Assembly: GCA_965214115.1 (NCBI GenBank)
Contig: CBDCAU010000007.1
Span: 372,001 to 436,000 of the forward strand
Direction: 5' to 3'
Origin: Owenweeksia sp965214115
GTDB lineage: Bacteria > Bacteroidota > Bacteroidia > Flavobacteriales > Schleiferiaceae
Length of the DNA: 64,000 bases
A program made the position numbers and the translations under genes. Below are positions 34,608-45,242 of the stretch, piece by piece; the stretch's first letter is position 1, and each line of letters begins with the position of its first letter. The notes under the pieces were generated by a model. It ran no database searches. It was given only the letters and a program-made list of their open reading frames with translations, and was not told the origin of the DNA.

Positions 34608-34820
34608 TGAAAATACCCGTTGTGCATTTAAACTTTTCTTACAAAAATGAGTGCAGCATTTGGTATTGAACCGTGGCTTTAGCCCCGTTTTAAAATAAGT
34701 ACACCCTTGATTAGGCTTTTGCCGAAATTTTTAATTGGGCTAAAGCCCAAAGGGGGTGATTTTCCATTTCGCCGAGCTAAAGCCACGGCGCAATACTTCC
34801 CAATGCATAACGGGTGAAAA
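34608..34820. repeat. Nested inverted-repeat element
   Basis: Inner arms 34664-34683 and 34776-34795 share CCGTGGCTTTAGC/GCTAAAGCCACGG plus TATTG/CAATA. Outer arms ACCCGTTGTGCATT (from 34614) and AATGCATAACGGGT (34803-34816) are also inverted. A central palindrome TTGGGCTAAAGCCCAA sits at about 34735-34750. No coding capacity. It lies downstream of the permease gene (minus strand). Confidence 0.65.
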
Positions 34821-34842
34821 TGATTAGCAAACCAAGCCCGAA

Positions 34843-36087
34843 CTATTCGTAACGCAGGCTTTCGATGGGATCCAGCTTGGAGGCTTTCATCGCAGGGTAG
34901 AAACCTGATACCAAGCCCGTTATCAAACAAATAACGCCCGCCAAAAACATCCACGCCCACGGGATGATGAAGCTGCCCCCCACCAACTGGCTGATCAGGT
35001 TGCCGATCACAATCCCCAAAACAATCCCGCCCAAGCCGCCGAAAAAACAGATCAAAACCGCCTCGGTCAAAAACTGGCCGCGGATGGTTTTGGCTTGCGC
35101 GCCGATGGCTTTCCGCACGCCGATTTCGCGCGTCCGCTCCGTCACTGAAACCAACATAATATTCATCAAAGCGATGGCCGCGCCCAGCATCGTGATGATG
35201 GCGATGATGACCGCCGCGATGGTGACAAAGCTTAGGTTTTCCAAGAGCGCTTGGGAAAGATTGTCACTTTTGGTGATGCCGAAATTAGTTTCCTCTTTGG
35301 GTCGCAGCCGCCGCACGGCGCGCATCGTGGCGGTGGCCTCGCTGCTCACTTGGTCGATTTGGTCGCCCGCCAGCGCCATCACGTTCACGGCAAAACTCGT
35401 CCCGCTGTAGCTAAAAATACTGCGCGCTTTGGTGATGGGGATAATGATGGTTTTGTCGCCGCCGAAGCCCATCGAATTGCCTTTTTCGGCCAAGGTGCCG
35501 ATCACGCGGAAACGATTTCCGCCAATGTCGATGACCTGTCCCACTGCTTTTTTTTTGTCAAATAATTTCGTGACGATTTCCTGTCCAATTACCGCCACGG
35601 GTGAGGCGTTTTCCACTTCGCTTTCGGTCAGGTTTCGGCCATTGGCAATTTCGTAGCCGCCCGTCAAAAGGTAGTTTTCATCAGCGGCCCACACGGTGGA
35701 ATTGGGGTCGGTTTTTCGGCCTTCCGATTTTACTTCCGCAATGGTGGAAGCAATGTAAGAAACGCTGACTGCGGCTGGTTTTCCGGCGAATTTATCTTTA
35801 AATTCCAACGCTTGCTCCCAAGTGATTTTCGGGTAGCGTTTCGGCTTTTCGCCACCGCGCCCGATTTGGATGTTCGGCCCGCGGTTTCGGATGGTAAAAG
35901 TGTTCGCGCCCAACAAGGCAAATTGCCCGGTGAGCGATTCTTTGATGGCGTCGATGGCGGTCAAGATTCCCACCAGCGCCATAATGCCGATGGCGATGAT
36001 GAGCGCCGTCAATATGGTGCGCAGCAACTGCCCCCGGATGCTGCCGAGCGCAATTTTCACGTTTTCGCGGAAGACGCTGGTTTTCAT
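34843..36087 (-). CDS. MacB/FtsX-type ABC transporter permease
   Basis: 414 residues. N-terminal membrane helix (LRTILTALIIAIGIMALVGIL), a large periplasmic MacB_PCD-type domain (about 50-280), then three C-terminal helices with the FtsX signature MLVSVTERTREIGVRKAIGAQAKTIRGQFLTEAVLICFFGG. MacB-like permeases move lipoproteins, peptides or drugs by mechanotransmission with a separate ATPase. No ATPase gene is adjacent. It follows dnaX by 9 nt on the same strand. Confidence 0.9.
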   Translation of the reverse strand: MKTSVFRENVKIALGSIRGQLLRTILTALIIAIGIMALVGILTAIDAIKESLTGQFALLGANTFTIRNRGPNIQIGRGGEKPKRYPKITWEQALEFKDKFAGKPAAVSVSYIASTIAEVKSEGRKTDPNSTVWAADENYLLTGGYEIANGRNLTESEVENASPVAVIGQEIVTKLFDKKKAVGQVIDIGGNRFRVIGTLAEKGNSMGFGGDKTIIIPITKARSIFSYSGTSFAVNVMALAGDQIDQVSSEATATMRAVRRLRPKEETNFGITKSDNLSQALLENLSFVTIAAVIIAIITMLGAAIALMNIMLVSVTERTREIGVRKAIGAQAKTIRGQFLTEAVLICFFGGLGGIVLGIVIGNLISQLVGGSFIIPWAWMFLAGVICLITGLVSGFYPAMKASKLDPIESLRYE

Positions 36088-36096
36088 AAAACTAAA

Positions 36097-37920
36097 TTAT
36101 TCCACATCCAAATTCAACCTTTCCTTCATTGTTTTTAGGTAGGGATTTTTTTTCGCCAAATAATCAAATTTTTCCTGCGGCGTATAAGGGTTTTTTACCT
36201 CTTTGGATTCTTCGATAATCACGTTTACCGTTATCGAAAAATTGTTCAGTTTTTTGCGTAAGAATTGCAGGATATTTGTTTTTTCTTTATCAAAAAAATC
36301 TTTGGCGGCATTGCTGGGAAGTTTTAGCTCCATTTCATAATTTTCTTGCAAAGAAATGGGACTATTTTCCAATGAATTGAATTCTATTTTCTTGCCCGAA
36401 TCTTTAAGGTTTTGCAAACTCTCTTTCCAAAGGTCTTGCAACTCCTTTTCGGAAAATTCATCTTTGGGTTTGCCGGCTTCCGGTGCGTTCGGGTCGGTTT
36501 CTTCCGTGGCTGGCGATTCGTCATGGTCGCTGTTTTCCAGCGCGCTGTTTATCGAAAGTTTGCTGCGCCGCCGTGTGCGTTCTTTTTTTGGAATATCCGA
36601 GGGCGGAACAGCCGGATGTGGGTCGGGTAGATTTTCCTGTTTTGTAGGGGGGGCTTCCTTTTTTATAGGAATATTCTCTTCCGAGACTTGGTTAACCGAC
36701 TTGTTTTCAATGACTTCTACTTTTTTCTCGGGTGCAATTTCCGCCTTTTTTTCTTCGGCCACTTTAGGCGCACTCTCCGTTTGCGCTTTGGGAACTTCCA
36801 AACCCGATGGCTTCCGAAGCGGGATGTCTTTTACGTCAGGCCTTTTTTTTTCCGCCGCTGGTTTTCCTGCCATCGCGCCCAGTTGCAACAGGCAACTTTC
36901 CACCAAAAGGCGCGGGTTGTTGCTCGCCTTGTATTGGTAATCGGTTTCGTTTAGATAGCGCAATCCTTTTAATAAAAAAGCCGCGTCCGTATGCTGCGCC
37001 TGTACTTTATAGCGTTCGCGGGTCTGTTCGCCCACTTCCAAAAGTTCCAAAGTCCTTGCATCTTGGCATACCAACAAATCCCGAAAATGCGAGGCCAAGC
37101 CATTTATATAAAGATGCCCATCAAAACCATTGTCCAAAATTTCATCAAAAATCAATAACAAATCGCTTTGATTGTTTTGTAAAATAGCATCGGTGGTTTT
37201 GAAATAATATTCATAATCCAAGATGCGCAGATTTTCAATCACATCTTGATAGGAAATTTGATTGCCTGAAAAGGATACAATCCGATCAAAAATAGAAAGG
37301 GCATCCCGTAGCGCGCCGTCCGCTTTTTGCGCAATGATGTGCAGGGCTTCACTTTCGGCTTCCACGCCTTCTTTTTCGGCCACTTCTTTAAGATGCGCCG
37401 CGATGTCCTCCACCGTAATACGCTTGAAATCAAAGATTTGACAGCGGCTCAAAATGGTGGGGATGATTTTGTGCTTTTCCGTGGTGGCCAAAATGAAAAT
37501 GGCGTGAGCGGGCGGTTCTTCCAGCGTTTTCAAAAAAGCGTTGAACGCCGCCGTGGACAGCATATGCACCTCGTCAATGATATACACTTTGTAATTGCCC
37601 GCCTGCGGGGCGTAGCGCACTTGCTCGGTCAGGCTGCGGATGTCATCTACGGAATTGTTGCTGGCGGCGTCCAGTTCAAAGATGTTGAAGGCAAAGTCTT
37701 GGTCTTCGGCCGTTTCGCCGTCCTGCTGGTTAATCATTTTCGCCAAGATGCGCGCGCAGGTGGTCTTTCCCACGCCGCGCGGCCCGGTAAAAAGCAAGGC
37801 CTGCGCCAGGTGGTTTTGCTCAATGGCGTTTTTTAAAGTATTCGTAACGTGCTGCTGCCCAACTACTTCCGAAAATTCTTGCGGCCGATATTTCCGCGCG
37901 GAGACGATGAAATTTTCCAT
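36097..37920 (-). CDS. dnaX: DNA polymerase III subunits gamma/tau
   Basis: 607 residues. Clamp-loader AAA+ domain: YRPQEFSEVVGQ, Walker A GPRGVGKT (46-53), ELDAASNNSVDDIR, Walker B YIIDEVHML, LSRCQIFDFKRI. The four cysteines of the usual zinc module between Walker A and ELDAAS are absent (KMINQQDGETAEDQDFAFNI), a known state in this phylum. A long Pro/Lys/Glu-rich linker (about 360-480) precedes the C-terminal tau-like domain. A TAnnTTTG box lies 5 nt before the ATG. Confidence 0.95.
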   Translation of the reverse strand: MENFIVSARKYRPQEFSEVVGQQHVTNTLKNAIEQNHLAQALLFTGPRGVGKTTCARILAKMINQQDGETAEDQDFAFNIFELDAASNNSVDDIRSLTEQVRYAPQAGNYKVYIIDEVHMLSTAAFNAFLKTLEEPPAHAIFILATTEKHKIIPTILSRCQIFDFKRITVEDIAAHLKEVAEKEGVEAESEALHIIAQKADGALRDALSIFDRIVSFSGNQISYQDVIENLRILDYEYYFKTTDAILQNNQSDLLLIFDEILDNGFDGHLYINGLASHFRDLLVCQDARTLELLEVGEQTRERYKVQAQHTDAAFLLKGLRYLNETDYQYKASNNPRLLVESCLLQLGAMAGKPAAEKKRPDVKDIPLRKPSGLEVPKAQTESAPKVAEEKKAEIAPEKKVEVIENKSVNQVSEENIPIKKEAPPTKQENLPDPHPAVPPSDIPKKERTRRRSKLSINSALENSDHDESPATEETDPNAPEAGKPKDEFSEKELQDLWKESLQNLKDSGKKIEFNSLENSPISLQENYEMELKLPSNAAKDFFDKEKTNILQFLRKKLNNFSITVNVIIEESKEVKNPYTPQEKFDYLAKKNPYLKTMKERLNLDVE

Positions 37921-37925
37921 TGCCG

Positions 37926-37933
37926 CAAAGATA
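37926..37933 (-). promoter_or_regulatory. -7 box of dnaX, adjacent to the start codon
   Basis: TATCTTTG on the minus strand, then CGGCA and the ATG. Transcription would begin at or next to the start codon, suggesting a leaderless mRNA. Confidence 0.5.
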
Positions 37934-37942
37934 ATTTTTTGA

Positions 37943-38065
37943 TTGACGAATGAAGATTGACGATTAATTCGATTTACGATTGATGATTAATTCGATTTAC
38001 GATTTACGATTAGTTCGATTGACGATTAATTTAATTGACGATTTGGGTCTGCCTGACGTAGGCAG
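37943..38065. repeat. Degenerate short tandem repeats and a small hairpin
   Basis: Six imperfect units built on GATTKACGATTAATTC (unit lengths about 14-23) run from 37943 to 38042, followed by the hairpin CTGCCT-GACGT-AGGCAG at 38049-38065. The rest of the gap to 38282 holds a further repeat-like string (CCCTTCAACCGCGTTCAGGG near 38105) and the promoter of the adhesin gene. Confidence 0.6.
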
Positions 38066-38215
38066 GTTTTGTGTTTTGATAAATGTGGCTGAAATTACAA
38101 CCGACCCCTTCAACCGCGTTCAGGGTGACAATCGAATTTCAATCGACTTACAATTCTTTCGTCCCATATTTACTACACCTTATCGAATTAACCCCCACAA
38201 AATCAACCCCAGCCT

Positions 38216-38244
38216 TTGTCAGTTTATTCTGAATTATATATTTG
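38216..38244 (+). promoter_or_regulatory. Promoter of the giant adhesin gene
   Basis: TTG at 38216-38218, 18-nt spacer, TATATTTG at 38237-38244. The transcript would start near 38250, 33 nt before the ATG. Confidence 0.65.
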
Positions 38245-38282
38245 CGCAACGAATTTTTTTAACACCTTAAAATCAACTTGCA

Positions 38283-41200
38283 ATGATTTCTAAAAGCTAC
38301 GCTTTGCGCGTTTTTGCGCTCGTTTCCTTTATCTTTTTTGGAACTCTTTCCACCACTTTTGGCCAGTGTAGCCAGCTCAATCTTTTAGATTGGGAGCAGA
38401 AGGGCCAGCCCGCAAATGGTAACTGGAACGTGGCTTCCGACGGCTCTTCGGTCCTGCAAACTATCAATGGTGACCCCACTTTTTTCGTCAGTCCCGATTC
38501 TATTTTCAATCAGACGGTGCAAGGCAGTTTTCAGGTGAAAACGTCTTTTGATGATGATTACATCGGTTTTGTGTTTGGCTACCAAGATTCGTTGGGCAGC
38601 AACGGTGATACTGCCGAAATGTATCTTTTTGACTGGAAGCAGAGCGACCAAACTTTTTCCGGCGAATTTGCGCCCGAAGGCTTTTGGCTCGGCCGCCTTA
38701 GCTATCCCCTTTCCCAATCAGGCACGCCCAGCGGATATTTTGGCCGCACCTATTCTGGTTTCGATTCGTTGGCCACTAATTTCGGCACCACCTTGGGATG
38801 GGCGGACAATACATCTTATCAGTTCACCCTCACTTTTACCTCCACGCGCATTTTTATCAAAATTGACAACGACACCATTTTCGATGTTTCGGGAAACTTC
38901 CAAACGGGACGTTTCGGTTTCTACAATTATTCCCAGTCGCAGGTAGAATATATCAACTTTACCAGCAATATCTGCCCCGTGGCCGCCAACGATTCGCTGG
39001 AAGTGGCGCAGCGCGAAACCGACACGGCTTTTGTTCTGCAAAACGATTCTGACAGCGACCCCGCCGATGTCTTGAGCGTAGAATCCATCGAAACGCCGCC
39101 GCAGAACGGCAGCGCGTCCATCACGGGCGGCAACGATGGGATTATTTACACCTCCAACACAACTTATTCGGGCGAAGACAGCTTGCGCTACGTTCTTTCG
39201 GATGGCGCCGGCGGCCGCGATACGGCCACGCTATATATAAAGGTGTTGCCTTTCTTTGAAGATTCTGTGGCGATTTGCGATGGCGACAGCATCGAAATCG
39301 GCGGCCAGTTCCGCAATATGGCTGGGATTTTTGCGGACACCGTGGCGCGCCCCGGCGATTGCGACAGTATTTTTAGGGTGGAAGTGGCGGTGCTTCCCAA
39401 TTTGAATGACACTACCGCACCGATGGTGATTTGCCAAGGTGACACCGCCACCCTGTTTGGCAATCCCCAAACGATGGCGGGTTTCTTTACGGATTCTGCG
39501 CAAACGGTGAACGGCTGCGACAGCATCACGACCACGGAACTGATCGTGAATCCCATTGATACCACGATGCTGACGGCCACCACCTGCGATTCGTCGATGG
39601 GCGGTATTTCCACGATGATATTGATGGGAAGCAACGGCTGCGATAGTGTGGTGGTTACCAGTACTATGATTATTCCCGGCAATCCAATGGATACCGTTTT
39701 TGCACAGAGAAACAGGGCGCAATCTTTCGTTGTGCCAGCGGGTGTAACCCAAATAACCGTGGAAGCGGCAGGGGGCAAAGGTGGCAGGTCTGACTTGGGA
39801 GGTTCTGGCGGGGCTGGCGCTCGTTTGATTTCTAATCTTGCTGTGATACCTGGTCAGGAGCTTCAGATTATAGTCGGGGACCAAGGCGGTAATGGCGGTG
39901 GTTTCTTCGGCGGCGGTGGCGGCGGCGGCGGTGGCAGTTTTGTGGCCGTTGGCGATTCAGGTTTCTCTGATTTTACGGCCTCTAATATTTTACTGATTGC
40001 TGGCGGTGGCGGTGGTGGGTCAGATATTGTTTCCAGTAATGGCTATCCTGCCGATTCATTGCAAAATACTGCCAATGGAACTGGCGGAATCGGAGGCGGT
40101 GCTAAGGGCGGGGGAGCTACGGCTGAAAACAATGGCGGCGGTGGTACCAACGGTGGCCAAGCAGCCATTAACGGTGCGGATGGAGGCGACGGTACTATTC
40201 CCGGTAGCTGTACACAATGCGCAGGCGGCGGCTTTGGCGGCTTTGGCGGTGGCGGTGGCGTTGAAAACAACCTTGGCGGCGGAGGGGGTGGTGCCACAGG
40301 CGGTGATGCTGGAACTTCTTCAAGCGATGGTCGCGGCCACGGCGGCACTTCCTTCTCACAGGATTCACTTACTACCCAGTTCTTCCCCGGCGATAACAAC
40401 TCGGGCGCAGGTTTCGTGAAAATTATGTACTGCCAGCCTCCTAATCAATGTCCTTCACCGGATAGCACTTTGGTGAACATTCAGACTTGTGATTCCTCTG
40501 TGCCGGATACTTCCATAATGACTTTTACAGGGTCTGACGGCTGCGACAGCGTGGTGACGACTATTGCCACTTTGGTGGGAACACAAACTACTATGAATTT
40601 TTCGGCAACGGGTTCATTGCAATCCTTTACCGTTCCAGCGGGCGTTACTCAAATTAATATTGAAGCGGCCGGTGCGCGCGGCGGAAGGTTTGAATTTCCT
40701 GGAGGAAACGTATTTGGTGGTTTAGGTGCTAAGGTGAAATCCGATTTTAATGTGATTCCTGGTCAGACTCTACAAATTATTGTGGGTGAAGAAGGCGAGT
40801 TTACAGGTGGCTTGTCCAACAATGGCGGTGGCGGCGGCGGGGCCAGTTTTGTGGCCTCTGGGACTACTGGGTTTTCCGATTTTATACCTTCCAATATCTT
40901 GGTAATCGCCGGTGGGGGAGGCGGTGCCGCCAGTAACAATGCTGGCGATGATGCCTCGGTCTTGCAACCTACCGCTTCGGGGCCGGGCGGAAGTGCCACT
41001 GGCAATGCTGGCGGCGGCGGTTCCGCGCAAAATGATGGTCAGGGCGTTCGCGGCGGCGATGCTGCCGTAAATGGCGCGATGGGCGGAACAGGAAATGCCG
41101 GATCCGGTCAACTCGGCGGCGGCGGCTTCGGCGGCGGTGGCGGCGGCACCAACGGCGGCGGCGGTGGTGGCGGCGCTACTGGTGGAGATGGAGGGGCGAG

Positions 41201-43580
41201 CATCTTTGACGGTGGCAGCGGCGGCACCTCTTTCGATGGCGGTATGAATGGTCAGTTTTCACCTGGCAGCAATCCTGCGGTTACTTCCCAAAGCTTGCCC
41301 GGCGATGGTTTTGTTACCATCACTTTCTGCCAACCGTTTGTAACCTGCCCTAATCCTGACACTACTTTGATAGCATCGCAGACTTGCGACTCTTCCCAAG
41401 TGGGCACTTCAACAATGACCTTTATGGGCACCGACGGCTGCGACAGCGTGGTCATCACCACGGTCAGCTTGCTGCCCAGCTCCAACGACACCACTACTCC
41501 AGTAGTGATTTGCGATGGCGACACCGCGATGATTTTCGGCAACTTCGAAACGAAGGCGGGGACGTTCACGGATTCGTCCACCAACCAGTTCGGTTGCGAC
41601 AGCATCACCACTACGGAGCTGATCGTGAACCCATCTTTCAATGACACTACCAGTCCCGTTGTGATCTGCCAAGGCGATTCGGCGACGATTTTTGGAATGT
41701 CCCGCTCGGTGGCCGGAATTTTCACGGATTCCTCACAAACTGCAGATGGCTGCGACAGCATCACGGTAACGGAGCTGCAAGTAGTGCCGCAAATCATCAC
41801 CAAGGACACCCTTAATATTTGCGAAGGCGATTCCATTATGGTCTTCGGGAATTTTTGAAAATATGGCCGGCACGTTCACGGATACTTCAATGTCCGTTGG
41901 CGGCTGCGACAGCATCGCCACCATTTGTATAATAATGAACGACACCAATCTCACCATAGTGATGGACAGCCTCTGCCCCAGCGAGACGGCGATGGTGGGC
42001 GCGGGAACTTTCACGGCGCCGGATACAATCACGGACGTATTCAACAACACGGGCGGCTGCGACAGTACGGTGGTCACCATCCTGAAACTGCGCACCGACA
42101 GCCTATGCAATGACACGGCGGCAGACGGCGACTGCGGCGCAATCGTGGTCTCGGACAGCAACTGGCGCGAAAGCACCGTGGTAACGCCCACCAACCTCAG
42201 TGGCAATTGGAACGGGGTGAACGGTAACCTGCCGCCGTCTTCCAGCTACACCGTGCCTGGTGCAAGAGGGCCAGCCCTACAGCTTCCCCACCATCGACCC
42301 ACTGGATTCCGCCAAGGTGCTGAGGGCGGGCAACAACATCCGCTACTACCGCCGCGAGTTCGTATTGCAAAACGATGACGACGTGGCGGCGCGCTTCCGC
42401 CTCTCGGTGGACGATCAAGCGGAGGTCTATATCAACGGCAAGCGCGTGGTGGCCGACTACAGCTTCGGCCAAAGCACTTACAAAAACCCGCCGCTGGACG
42501 CGCAATTCAACGCCGACGGCACGACCGACAATCCCAATATGGGCAACGAGCCGTTCGATTTTGTGACCAGCCAAAATTTGGGCGGTATCTATAAAGAGGA
42601 CACCAACGAAATAGTGGTGGTGGTGCGCAACTTGGGCAAGTCCAGCGACCGCGGCGGCTTTAGCTTCCGGATGGACGTGGAATGCACGGACACCGCCGCG
42701 CCGCCGCGCCCCGTGAAGGACAGCTGCGTGAGCGACACCTCGTGGAGGCGGAGTACCGTGGTGAATCCTTCCAGCCTCAGTGGCAATTGGAATGGCACCT
42801 CCCTGCCACCGGACAGCACCTTTGTTTTGCCCGTGGATACAGGCCAGCCTTACAGTTTTGCCTCCATCGAGCGGGTGAAGGGCACCCACGTCATCAAGAG
42901 CGGTAACAACATCCGCTATTTCCGCAAGACCTTCCGCCTGGCGGAGAACGAGGGGCTGGACGCGCGCTTCCGCTCCACCTTCGACGACCAAGTGGAAATC
43001 TACGTGAACGGGGTGAAACTGCTGCGGGAAAACACGGTGGGAACGAAGAACGACCTGCTGCCGGCGCACGACATCCTTTTCAACGGGAACACGAACACTT
43101 TCGCCAACGGCAATGCGGGCGGTGATATGTACGACTTCGTGGGTACGAACGACCTGGACACAGTTTTCAAAAAAAGGCCTGAACACGCTGACGGTGGCTT
43201 TGCGCAATTTCAGCAAGGCCTCCGACAGGGGCGGGTTCAGCTTCCGCTTGGATGTGGAGAAAGGTGGCCAAAGCGTGCTGCGAAAGGGTTCGCGGGCTAC
43301 TTCCGGCAACGGTTTTGCCACTTCGGAAAGCTTGAAAATCAGTGCCTTCCCGAATCCCGCCAGCAACCGACTGACAGTGTTGCTGCCCACTTTGGTGGAC
43401 GCGCAGTCCGGCACTTTGACCATCAGCGACCTGAACGGTCGCGCGGTGTTCGTGGAAAATCGTACGGCCGGCAGCCCACCGGTAACGGACATTGACCTTT
43501 CCAAAATGGCAAACGGCGTGTACTTCTTGCGCTACGAGCAGGGCGGGGAGATGGCCGTTGAGAAAATCGTGAAGGAATAA
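38283..43580 (+). pseudogene. Giant T9SS adhesin with thrombospondin-C-like and glycine-rich domains, split by three frameshifts
   Basis: About 1764 residues when repaired. Signal peptide (FGTLSTTFGQ), then a thrombospondin C-terminal/lectin-like domain (about 30-230: DDDYIGFVFGYQDS, YLFDWKQ, TGRFGFYNYSQSQVEYINF), a cadherin-like Big_9 domain (VAANDSLEVAQ ... YTSNTTYSGEDSLRYVLSD), repeats of about 50 residues (CQGDTATLFG ... GCDSITTTELIVNP), two large glycine-rich domains (about 39690-40430 and 40590-41325), more 50-residue repeats, two related beta-sandwich domains (SDSNWRESTVV, VDDQAEVYINGKRV) and a T9SS type A end (ISAFPNPASNRLTV). Single extra bases at 41852-41856 (T5), 42259-42260 (GG) and 43169-43175 (A7) break the frame; removing one base at each restores it. 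Promoter and terminator are intact. Confidence 0.8.
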
Positions 43581-43604
43581 ACTTTTTCGGCCGTTGAAAA
43601 GAAC

Positions 43605-43645
43605 AAGACCTTGCAGGTTTCAAAAACTTGCAAGGTCTTTTTTTT
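43605..43645 (+). terminator. Intrinsic terminator of the adhesin gene
   Basis: AAGACCTTGCA (43605-43615) pairs with TGCAAGGTCTT (43629-43639), followed by T's to 43645. A second hairpin with T's (GAGGTTTT/AAAACCTC, about 43774-43812) follows; no gene lies between. Confidence 0.85.
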
Positions 43646-43857
43646 GGCTTTGGATGACAAAAATAAAACCGTAGTTGCCCAAACTTCGCCGTTTTAAAAA
43701 CTTGAGTTCGGTATAAAATCTGGATGGGTTTCAGCACCTTGGACTGAAACCAAATTTTTAGAATATATATCGAACCGAGGTTTTAGGGTTTCCAAAACCT
43801 CGAAGGTTTTTTTCGGTCGCCAAGACTGACAATTGAGAACCAGCAACCGACAACCGA

Positions 43858-45129
43858 TCAATACCCATACTTCTCCCACAAACCCTTTAACCACGCCCGA
43901 ATCCGGTTCTCCTTTTCGTTCTCTCCCGGTTCATAAAACACCGTCCCGCTCAACTTTTCCGGCAGATATTCTTGGTCGGCAAAGTTGCCTTCGTGCGAAT
44001 GGGAATATTGATAATCCGCCCCATAATTCAAATCCTTCATCAGTTTTGTGGGCGCGTTCCGCAAATGCAGCGGCACGGGCTGGTCGCCGCTTTCGCGCAC
44101 TTCTTTTTGGGCTTTTCCGATGGCCTCATAACTCGCATTGCTTTTGGGCGATGTGGCCAGATACACCACGCACTGCCCCAGCAGAATCCGGCTTTCCGGC
44201 CAGCCGATTTTTTTCACCGCATCGAAAGTGGCATTAGCCAAAAGCAGCGCGTTCGGATTCGCCATCCCCACATCTTCGGACGCCAAAATCAGCAGCCGCC
44301 GCGCGATAAAATCAGGGTCTTCGCCGCCCTCGATCATCCGCGCCAGCCAATACAATCCCGCGTTCGGGTCGCTGCCTCGGATGGATTTGATGAAAGCGGA
44401 AATAATGTCATAATGCATTTCGCCCGACTTATCGTAATGGGCGGGTCGGTTTTTCAGCAGCTTTTCCACGGCTTCGTTGGTCACTTCGCTGCCTTCGGGC
44501 AAATTTCCGGCGAGCAGTTCCAGCGTGTTCAGCATCTTCCGCGCATCGCCACCGCTGAATCGAAACAACGCTTCTTTCTCTTTGATTTTCAGTTTTTTGG
44601 ATTGAATCCAATCGTCATTCTTCAAGGCGCGCTCCAGCAATTCTTCCAATTCTTTTTTGCCAAAAGATTCCAAAACATACACCTGACACCTTGACAAAAG
44701 CGCCGAAATCACCTCGAAACTGGGGTTTTCCGTAGTCGCGCCAATCAGCGCCACCGTGCCTTTTTCCACCGCGCCCAGCAGGCTGTCTTGTTGAGATTTG
44801 CTGAAGCGGTGTATTTCATCAATAAAAAGAATCGGTGTTTTTCCCTGTGCAAAAAGGCCTTGGTTTTCAGCCTTTTGGATGATTTCCCGAACATCTTTCA
44901 CACCAGCGTTTATCGCGCTCAAAGTGAAAAACGGCCGCTCGGCTTCCTTGGCGATGATAGCCGCTAAAGTGGTTTTGCCCACCCCCGGCGGGCCCCAAAA
45001 AATCATCGAAGGCACGATTTTCTGGCGGAGCAGTTTTTGCAAAGGGCCGTCCGCGCCCAGCAGCGCCTCTTGGCCGATGTAGTCGTCAAAAGTTTTGGGG
45101 CGCAGCCTTTCGGCCAAAGGGGCGGACAT
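43858..45129 (-). CDS. rarA: Replication-associated recombination protein A (MgsA/RarA AAA+ ATPase)
   Basis: 423 residues. MSAPLAERLRPKTFDDYIGQ is the family start; Walker A WGPPGVGKTT (45-54), Walker B ILFIDEIHRFSKSQQD, sensor ATTENPSFEV, then LLSRCQVYVLESF and the C-terminal tetramer domain (HYDIISAFIKSIRGSDPNAGLYWLARM). Acts at stalled replication forks. Divergent from the rhomboid gene. Confidence 0.95.
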   Translation of the reverse strand: MSAPLAERLRPKTFDDYIGQEALLGADGPLQKLLRQKIVPSMIFWGPPGVGKTTLAAIIAKEAERPFFTLSAINAGVKDVREIIQKAENQGLFAQGKTPILFIDEIHRFSKSQQDSLLGAVEKGTVALIGATTENPSFEVISALLSRCQVYVLESFGKKELEELLERALKNDDWIQSKKLKIKEKEALFRFSGGDARKMLNTLELLAGNLPEGSEVTNEAVEKLLKNRPAHYDKSGEMHYDIISAFIKSIRGSDPNAGLYWLARMIEGGEDPDFIARRLLILASEDVGMANPNALLLANATFDAVKKIGWPESRILLGQCVVYLATSPKSNASYEAIGKAQKEVRESGDQPVPLHLRNAPTKLMKDLNYGADYQYSHSHEGNFADQEYLPEKLSGTVFYEPGENEKENRIRAWLKGLWEKYGY

Positions 45130-45242
45130 TCGGAATTTTTTTTTAAAATTTCGCCCTCGTGCGAAGTCGCGGGGCAGAAGATTTTAGCGGTTCCGTGGCA
45201 AGCACGAGAACTTGACAGCGCAAAATTACTAATTTCAGCCCC

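Noticed and set aside
36300..36850. Missing zinc cysteines and Pro/Lys/Glu-rich linker of DnaX as an anomaly
   Set aside because: Cysteine-less DnaX and variable linkers are known in Bacteroidota; not a sign of a broken gene.
37943..38042. CRISPR-like short repeats
   Set aside because: Units are imperfect, differ in length and have no unique spacers of constant size; no cas gene is in the window.
42197..43504. 435-codon open frame on the minus strand
   Set aside because: Antisense of the adhesin C-terminal domains, whose T9SS end and domain repeats identify the real strand.
38283..43580. Four separate adhesin genes in a row
   Set aside because: Only the first frame has a signal peptide and promoter and only the last has a sorting domain; one-base corrections join the domains exactly.
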